64,000 nt of DNA from the NCBI RefSeq assembly GCF_023278565.1, contig NC_064678.1, positions 4,092,001 through 4,156,000 on the forward strand. The letters are read 5' to 3'. Positions within the stretch are counted from its first letter, which is position 1. Each line of letters begins with the position of its first letter. Positions 56,302 through 64,000 of the stretch are shown here, in pieces. A program made the position numbers and the translations under genes. The DNA comes from Colletotrichum lupini (lineage: Eukaryota > Ascomycota > Sordariomycetes > Glomerellales > Glomerellaceae). The notes under the pieces are model-generated. The model was not told where the DNA came from and searched no databases. It saw only the letters and a list, made by a program, of their open reading frames with translations.

Positions 56302-57497
56302 TGCGTCGAGATGTGCAAGTGCTGGTCGTCTAGGTGATGAGGGGAGGAAAACGTAGGCGGTCGAGAGCGATGCAGATTACAAGCGGAAGCTGTGAAGTTG
56401 AGAAGTAGAAGTCGAGAGGACTGGCAAGCGCAATTAAAAAGTCTCGGTTCGTGTAGAAGGTACAAGTTGAAAGTATCAAGAAGTCATGAAGAGTATGAAG
56501 AGGTTTTGTACATTGGAAGGAGAGTGGGGAGCGGAAATGATGGAGCAACGGATGGCAGCAACGCGCCGGGCTAAGGGGGTCGCGGACCACCGACCGCGAC
56601 AGACGCGTTTTTCGAAAGGAGCACACGATGCAGGCGAGAAGTCGCGTTAAGTGGTGGGGCGCGCTGGCGCTGATGTTAGTGGCCCGTGCTTTCTCAGCAG
56701 GCGAAACCTCGGCACCATCCTCCACCTTCTATTTTTCCGTGGGACCCAACCGTCCGGGCAACGGAAGCTCTTCCCGTCGAGGTTCCCCCGGAGAAAATGG
56801 AAGGGACGGAAAAAAAAGAGTTGAACAAGTGCAGAAGGGAGTCAGTATGGACGAATATTCTGCCCGACTTCCAAACTCGCAATCCAAATTTGGGAAAAGC
56901 ATTGTCACTGCTGTTTTGAGATTCCTTGCTTGTCCCTGCTTGCCTCACATCTGTCAACAACCCGGGTGGATTAGGCTGTTCGAGCTGTTCCAATGCAAAC
57001 ATGGGACGGCCCTTTTGCCCCCCTGTCAACCGGCAAACCATTCGCAGAACGAGTCACAATCCCCGGGTGTTTTAAACGCAGCAGCTATAGGCAAAGGCGG
57101 TTACGAAAAGAAAATGTGTTATCAATGTTAATTCATAGCTAGAAAGGCCAATTTCCTAGTTGCACACCGAAAACGAGTGTGCATTCCGAATAATGTGTAA
57201 GGTGGTACGCCCATCGTCGTCTCCAACCATCAACGTTTTTTGGGTGGCTGCTTGCTGCCAATAACCCCGTATGCAGACCGAGAAGAAGAAGAAGAAGAAG
57301 AAACCCATGATATGTGCCAGTCCTGCTTTTTGTTTAAACCTCATTTCGCGAGCCGTTCGAGAAAAAAATAGTTTGCTCCGCGCATTTCGCCCCGTACTCC
57401 CATGATTTGTCCGTATGCTGATTGTACAAGCAAAGAGTAGCCCTTGTGTCGAACAGTGGGCAAAAAGAATTCGTTCGTAGCTCTGAACAAGAACATC
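56302..57497. other. Spacer between CDT1 and the small gene
   Basis: Contains the CDT1 promoter. A GAA trinucleotide run (57281-57302) is the only distinct feature. The frames on both strands lack coding character. Confidence 0.5.
57281..57302. repeat. (GAA)n microsatellite
   Basis: About seven uninterrupted GAA units lie in the spacer between CDT1 and the small gene. Confidence 0.85.
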
Positions 57498-57740
57498 TCA
57501 TCGGCGGATCGATGACTGCCAGTGGTCTGTAGCGAATGATACCGGGCTTGGTGGAGGAGGCGCCGGCACGCTGTAGTCGTTCTCTTGAATCATATGTACA
57601 GGTGTCACCGGGCGGTGGGTGGTCGAGGCGAGAGTCGCGTTCAAACTTGTGTAGAGATCCTGGTCCGTCATCAGGCGCAGATTCCTCCGTTGAGGAGAAA
57701 TAGGTAGAGGCGAGGCGATCTGGATCTGGCTGGCAGGCAT
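57498..57740 (-). CDS. Small hypothetical protein (80 aa) with a 5'-leader intron
   Basis: The product begins MPASQIQIASPLPISP and contains LMTDQDLYTSLNATLA and a proline-rich segment (PAPPPPSPVSF). It has no signal peptide, membrane segment or recognised domain. Support comes mainly from the leader. On the minus strand an intron with a GTACGT donor, a CTAAC branch site and a TAG acceptor (57780-57842, 63 nt) ends 39 bases before the ATG, and the upstream leader is C/T-rich. A TTTAAATA element lies a further 200 bases upstream. A spliced leader of this kind is hard to explain by chance. Function is unknown, and an alternative is that this is one exon of a larger transcript. Confidence 0.5.
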   Translation of the reverse strand: MPASQIQIASPLPISPQRRNLRLMTDQDLYTSLNATLASTTHRPVTPVHMIQENDYSVPAPPPPSPVSFATDHWQSSIRR

Positions 57741-57779
57741 TTTAATTGTGTGTGCCGGAGGGGATGAACAGGTGAAGTC

Positions 57780-57842
57780 CTATCACGCAGGTGTTAGACA
57801 AAGAGTCTGGATGTTGCTGCGTTGTCGACAGGCTCCACGTAC
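57780..57842 (-). other. Predicted 5'-leader intron of the small gene
   Basis: Read on the minus strand, this 63-nt segment starts GTACGT, has a TCTAAC branch-like site near its end and finishes TGATAG. It lies just upstream of the 80-codon frame. Confidence 0.5.
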
Positions 57843-60800
57843 CGATGGTGATGGATCTGTATCTGTACGGAAGAATCTGGGGAAGAATCGGGGATTATAA
57901 AGACAGCTGTGGATATGGTTGCTCGTTGAGAGGCGTTGTCGAGGCTGGAACTGGTGCCGAGACACAGTAGAGTGGAGTGATATTCCTTGAGATGGGGGGA
58001 GGCGTATGTAAGGTAGGTGGACGAGATGGAGGGCAAGAGGCGTAAGGAAAGTGCAGATGCCAGAATATTTAAAGCCGAGAGCCCCAAATGAGAATCGGCT
58101 GACAGACACGCACACACAGAGAGAGAAGAAAAAAGGCAGAGAGCAGAGAGACAACGAGAGAGGGTGCGACCGGGCGTTTGTGCGCGATCCGTAACAGAGA
58201 TTTCACAATTCCTTTCCTCGTGTCGTAAGTAGACCGACCACCCCCGGGCTGGTCAAGTCGGTGCGCAAACAAGACCAGGGTGGGTGGAATGCCTGGGAGC
58301 AAAAAGGACCCAACCGAACGGTCGAAAGGGTGGGCTATGGGCAGAGCAAATCGACAAGAGGCGCGGGTAAGGTTGCAGTTGCCGGGAGAGTTCAACGGAA
58401 GCGTGGGGAAGAAAGTCAGGGGTTCCAGTGATGAAGGGGAGATGAGCAAGACGAAGAAGGGAGGGGGGTGTGGTGAGAGTGAGAGTGAGAGGGAGAGGAG
58501 TGAGAGGTGGAAAGAGGACGATGAGGGTTCAGAAAAATGGCGAGGAAGTTGGGATGGACCAGAGTTTGCTCTTTGACAGCTCACGGGCTCCAAAGACTGG
58601 CGGAAACAGAAGGCAGACTGTCAGGGTAGAGTAGAGAGTCCTTACCCGATGTTAGACGGACGTGGAATTGAGACAGAATGATAAAGGCAGAGGGGCATGA
58701 GAGGTACGGATAGGTACACAACGAAGATCGCGGAGAGCTGGCATGCGAGGCTTGCGATTTGCAATGTCGCAATCTAATGAGGCAAAGTATAAGACGATGA
58801 AGCACCTGGGCTTGGGCTGAGGCGGGCTTGTCGTGCTTGTGTCATGACGAATGGGCAGTATCATGTCTCAGTGGACTGGCTGTAGTTTATTTATGATTAC
58901 CATGGGCATTCATTTGTGGGAGCTCGCGCAGACTCTTGACGTACTCGCGCTTTATGAAAAGGCACGTAAGGTAGTTGATACTTTGCATCCCTATTGAAAC
59001 AGCAAGGTACGCATACTGACAGTGTTCTGCCTCTGGCTGCCTCTGGACATCAGGCTCGTCGGTCAAAAAGCAACATGTCGTACGGTCCAATCTTCTGTCG
59101 TGCTGTCCTCTGTTTGTTGTGCTGGCTAGCCCCAAACCGGCTCTCATCATCCATGGAGGTCCTCCAAAAGACAATCCCCGGCTTTCACGGGGGAGTGCTG
59201 GAAGCTTGGAAGTCTGGAAGGGGAGGAATGTTCCATGTGGATGTTCCTCTACCAGGATCAGGGCTGCTTGCCCCTTTGCGTGAGCTCGGCGATGGGGCCG
59301 GATGGGCTGACCCTGACCGTTCGGGTGTTGGGTGTAAGAGTACGCAATAAGTGAGTACCACTAAAATGGGGGCAACTACAGATAAGGTACCTGGCGACAC
59401 GAGGTGGACAATAGAAATCAAAGGGGTTTGAGCATGTATTCTGCCGAGGCAGGGCTTTCTTTCGCAGTCTTCCTCCCTGCCCATCCTTCCCGTCGTCTTC
59501 GTTTTCTAGGCATAGAGCATGCCGCAACGGGGGATACAAAAACTGCGAATAGGTACCGCCTGTGTGATAATGGAGTCGGTGCAATTCCTCAGATAAAGAG
59601 GTGATCAGTTCGGGGAAACAGAGAAAGAATGCCGCCGGAAGCCAGGGCAAGCTGGGATCGAGCAGAACAGGGCTGTTCCTTTCTTGTTTTGTATGTACTG
59701 TTCAAGAGCTCCCACGGGTTTTACCGCCATTCGCGTCTGGGTCATCCCAGCTGTCGCATGCCGTCGGCGACTTTTCTTTCTCTCTATCCGCTGGTAACTA
59801 TTCATCGTCTTTTCTGGCCCCGGATTTTCTTGCTTATGCGGCAGGCGGGTACGCAGTACGAGAATAATCCCACAGCAGCCTAGGACCTTGCGCTTTGGGG
59901 GAACTTGCGGGCCAAACGGATCGAATGGATGAGAATAAGGCGCAAGGAGGGATGGGGCTCCGTCCAGTCTCCAATTCTGTTCAAGGTCGTCCCATCCGCC
60001 GGAAGTCGGAAGTTGTACCTTCTTTTTTCCCCAACGTATTGGACGGAAATCGTACGGCAAGTTCAACCTAGCAATCAATGAGGACGAGGTGCTGATAGTG
60101 AGTGCTGTATTAATGTGGACTTGTGGAGTGAGGTATCCTAGTACCTCCGTGGCTCCGCTTGCCTTTCGCACGATCTAGACGGTTACGGAGCTGTAGCTTG
60201 CATCTTGCGTTGCTGAATTCCAGTCAAATTGGTAAGGCGGCATCCTTCTAACCCATTTTCACTTGAGATCGTCAAAAGATGGGACCGAGGGATAGACCTT
60301 ATCTCGGTGACGAGCCTTGGGAACTCACCTCCAAACCGAATTTGGAAGTGATAGAACAACTTGGACTAGTTTCAAAAGCCTCTATTTGATTGCAGAGGGA
60401 ATGGGGACAATTGACAAAAATCCTCCAAATGTCACAGAGTCGGCCATTATTCCCAGAGGCAAGGTAATGCTTGCCGACGGGGAGACGGGGATAGCAAGGC
60501 CATGTGTCTTTTTGAGCTCATGGGGGAGTACCTACGTACAACATAGGTAGCTGCTCTCTATCTGACATTCGGCTCACGCGCCGGATCGCCATACCTTCTT
60601 ACGCGGGCTTTTCTCGTCCGTTCTCTTAGACGTGAGAATGTTCCATGGGGATGGGATAGAGAGGCACAGAGCATTTTCTCATTTTTATTGAATTTTTCTC
60701 TTCAATCGAATCTGGAACTTCCCTCCCACAACCTCCTTGCCTGAAGTGGACCAAGGCAGGTAACTAGACTCCACTAATCAGGTACGTAAGGGGAATGTGG

Positions 60801-63800
60801 GGTCTCTCTTGCATTTTGCGGAGAAGACCGCCAAAGTAAGGGAACCCCCAACTTCCTGCATTCCCCAAACTCTGGGGACGGAGCCACGGGCAGGGAACTT
60901 CCAGGTTCCCCCTACTATTGTACACACCACATAGCAGACAACACATAACACACAGCAGCTTCACACCACCTCGTTCCCCCAAACACATCTCGGCCACGAG
61001 GTAGACGGTGGACTAGGCCTGGAAACGACATGCTAAAACCTACACACCTTGACACTTCACCTTCCCGTCCTGCGACGGCACTCTTGGGTGACCCCCAATC
61101 CGACACTCGTTTTGGACTCTCGGTCTTGCGAGACAGGGGCTTGGAGGCCAACGGAGCGTAGCTACTCCTAAGAATGGAGTACGAATACATCGTGGCACGC
61201 AGACACCGAGACTAGAGAAGGCATCTTGGCAATCAGGATAGGGTAGGGTGTGGCGTCCTACCACTTACACGTCTCCTGCAGCCTCATCAACAATGCTGCG
61301 GATTGTCAGCAAGCCCATGTCGTGCAATCAACCAGGCCGCTCGTATCAAGCTTCCCAAGTTTCCGCAAACGACGTAAATACCTACCCTCCTTCGCCTCTA
61401 CATACGGCTTGCGTCCTAACTCCTGACTCACGGCCCCAAAAGGTTCTGGTCCAACCTCACCTCTTTCTGCCACGTTGCCTCTAGGCTCCAGCTGTCAACA
61501 GGATTTCTCACGCCTTGACGGCGTTTCTATTGTGCCCCAAAACATGCACACCCATCGTCGTTCCCCTGATCTGGACGGGAAAATTCAAGGCCATTAGCGT
61601 CATGGCGCCGCTTACCCTTGAACACAGGCCGCCATCCATCAATACCTCATTTCACTTCCCATGCCAGTTGTCATGGCTGGCCTATCGTCCTGCCGCCCCC
61701 ATCCTCGGGGAACACAAGCCGGCGCAGCAAGGGTGTTGACCACGACCGTCTCTACTCGTCCAGCGTGTTTGTGTTACCGGGTGTCTACGCGCTTCGAGGC
61801 GAATGGTCTGTTTTAGCCTGTCGGCCTCGGCCCAAGCTTCCGCTACTATACGCTCGGATGGGGGATTGACGTCCAGAGTACGAAATGCTCACCACACTCC
61901 TGTTGCATCTTGCCGTCCCCAAATGCAGCTTACCTGTCCACTAGGAATTCCTTGTTGTCATACCGAGTTGCGGTGTGCAGCTACGCTTCGGTCTCGAGTA
62001 GCTGACTGGCGCACAGTTGCCTGCTGTGGTCGCGGCTCAGTGCCCATCCGACGCTGCCAGGCTACCTTGACCTCGGACACGAGACCTGCTTCCAAAAGCG
62101 GCGTACACAGATACATCACCATATGATTGGCGCCTCCGTTACTTTTGGTTTGTGTTTGCTCGTCACCAAATATCAATACTTCAGCTGTCCGCTACGGGTA
62201 CCTAACGCCCGCACTTTAGACTCCCGTTCCCCGCGTTTCCACAAAGCATACGGCGCCGCGCCCCGAATCCTCATTCGACCCCACCTTGCAGCAATGTCTC
62301 ACCTGGGCCATATAATCTCAGCTCTTCATCTTACCGCCAATTTTGCGTCAGAAAGCCTTCGCCAAGGCCAGACCACCTCTAGCATGTAAAAAGTCCGTGA
62401 GCTGAGTTCTACCTCACTTGTTGTTGTCAGAGCTAGTAATCTCTTGTGTGTTCGTATTCATCTCAGATTGACGCGAAGCTATAGCCCAGTGGTGGTCTCA
62501 CTGTAAGGTCTTAAGAATTATGTACGGCAGCATTCCGCCGTTACAGAATTCCATGTCGCAAACGAGATATCTCCTCGGCATGTCTCGCCGTTCTGCGGCG
62601 TTACAAGACAAAAGTATCGCCATACTGCTCCCAGTTTGACGTTTCTTCAGCGCTGTGACCACCACCGATGGAATCTGGGTTACAAGCCATTGGATTGTAG
62701 TAAGCTTGCGCTGTTTTCATGTCTAGATGAGCAAGCTGGACATTTTTTGAGGTTGTAGTAAGAGGTCGGTTTGTTGAGAACCGCCCTTGCATTTGTTGTG
62801 GACTGAAAACACCACTCTGCCGCTCGTGGTGTTCCTTGCCCAGAAACAATCTTTACCCAGCCCCTCAAGACCGAGACCCGACCGCGTATGCATGGTGAGA
62901 AGGGCTCAAATGTTGTCGCCAACAAAAACAACCCGTGCTACCCGTAGACGGACGCAGTTCATGGGGCTTGAACGCCGTCAAAGTAACACACCATGTATGC
63001 TCGCGGTTGAAGCACGATCTACCGAAATGACTTTGGACGATTTTTTTCCTGAAAAGTGACGGGGAACCCCAGTGCGATATTCCGATTCGCTGTTTTATTG
63101 CCAGTATGCCCGCGCAAGGTTTCGGGGAAAGGGGGAAGAATGAGACGCAACACCCGGCTGCGGTCAGAGTTGGGATGGAAGTGAGATGGGCTGGCATCGC
63201 GGCTGCTACCCCGGAGTTACTGGGATGCTCCCGGCCGGGCCACTCTTGGACGGGAGGCTAGCATGCAGACAGACCGCGTTGCTTTGGATCTGAGCCCTCT
63301 CCCTCTCTGTGGGATAATGCTTGGATTGTCGTTAGATGGTTCTGAGACTTGACCACTGCAAAGTCCGAAAATTGCCGTCTTGAAGTACACGCCGCTCGTT
63401 TAGCTCGGGGCGCCGTGTGGGGCCGCTCCGTCTGCAAGCTATTCTTCTAGCGGCCGGGCAGGAACCTCTTCTAAGGCTGCACATCCATCAAGAAGTCGTG
63501 ATCTATGTCTGATACCTACACAAGGTCGGGTTGAGTAGGAAGTTTACCACTGTGAAATGGACTGAAATTTGACTCGTGGATCTCAAGTGGAAGAATGCGT
63601 GATGTATATGGCCAGGTCTGGTTTCTGCCTCCCTTCTTGACAAACGTCTTCGACCAAGTGGTATGGGATTGAGATTAGCGTTTGCAATTCAAAGAGCTCC
63701 CGGTGACTGATAGGACGAGTTTCAGTGAACGAATATAGGTCAGTCTTTAAAGACAAACCCGTTCAGACAAAGCTTCAAAATGTTGAACTTATCGCGGCCG

Positions 63801-64000
63801 CCAGTCCTGATCGACTGCCGTAGCAGATACACTCCCCAACGTATGTATACATGTATATCCCAAAATTCTCTCAAATCCCTATGGTCAATTCAAACCGATA
63901 AATAGATCGGTTTCCGAGAACCCTTCTATTCAGGCGTAAATGCCAGATATGGTAAGATGAGGTACCACCAACTGCCGAGCCTGTCAGACCTGAGGATGAG
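57843..64000. other. 6 kb gene-poor right end
   Basis: Apart from the promoter of the small gene (to about 58.2 kb) and a GA-rich tract at about 58465-58510, I find no supportable gene on either strand. Open frames reach 120-190 codons (for example minus 58069-58593, plus 58994-59350, minus 59605-60171), but none has domain, splice or codon evidence. No transposon ends, tRNA or repeats are evident by eye. The sequence is not notably AT-rich. Confidence 0.4.

Noticed and set aside
1..64000. CRISPR arrays, phage or bacterial operons
   Set aside because: Intron structure and gene families are fungal; no regularly spaced repeats were seen.

Overview
The window looks like nuclear DNA of a filamentous ascomycete (Pezizomycotina, most likely a Sordariomycete). 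I infer this from several features: short introns of mostly 50-110 nt with GT...AG ends and CTAAC/CTGAC-type branch sites, C-rich third codon positions in genes, the gene families present, and 1-4 kb gene-free spacers rich in AGGTACC/CCTAGGTA words. No database search was possible. Product names rest on recognised motifs, and exon joins were checked by hand for frame.

Layout, left to right. 0-5 kb: a secreted, probably GPI-anchored PLC-like phosphodiesterase (+), then a tRNA-like sequence near 4.7 kb. 5.6-8.2 kb: a six-exon RanBPM/Vid30 orthologue of the GID/CTLH ubiquitin ligase (-). 10.7-11.6 kb: an Ies4-type INO80 subunit (-). 15.6-16.4 kb: a small acidic secreted protein (+). 17.9-21.6 kb: indoleamine 2,3-dioxygenase (+), convergent with a DHA1-like MFS transporter (-). 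23.5-25 kb: gamma-glutamyl phosphate reductase (+) with a Gcn4/Cpc1-type site upstream. 26.3-28 kb: an AIM24-family protein with a Pro/Gln-rich N-terminus (+). 28.8-30.5 kb: an unrecognised low-complexity protein (+). 31.6-32.7 kb: an amidohydrolase (-). 34-34.9 kb: a CBM48/AMPK-type glycogen-binding domain protein (-). 38.1-39.7 kb: an HD phosphohydrolase (+), convergent with a membrane protein (-). 41.5-42.9 kb: a fasciclin-domain protein (-). 45.2-46 kb: a Ser/Thr/Ala-rich cell-surface protein (+). 46.6-47.3 kb: a GFA/CENP-V zinc protein (-). 49.9-52 kb: a DUF1365 membrane protein (-). 53.4-54.1 kb: MBF1 (+). 54.7-56.3 kb: replication-licensing factor CDT1 (-). 57.5-57.8 kb: a small gene with a 5'-leader intron (-). 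The last 6 kb appears gene-free.

Most genes are independent housekeeping or cell-surface genes rather than a cluster. The most unusual structure is a pair of tRNA-related SINE-like elements at about 31.1 and 41.0 kb in inverted orientation, enclosing four genes. Other items worth a second look are three short coding-like stretches that standard gene callers could miss, a possible 42-nt intron, and a locus where an in-frame stop is removed only by an unusually short intron. I found no convincing biosynthetic gene cluster, CRISPR array, virus or transposase gene.
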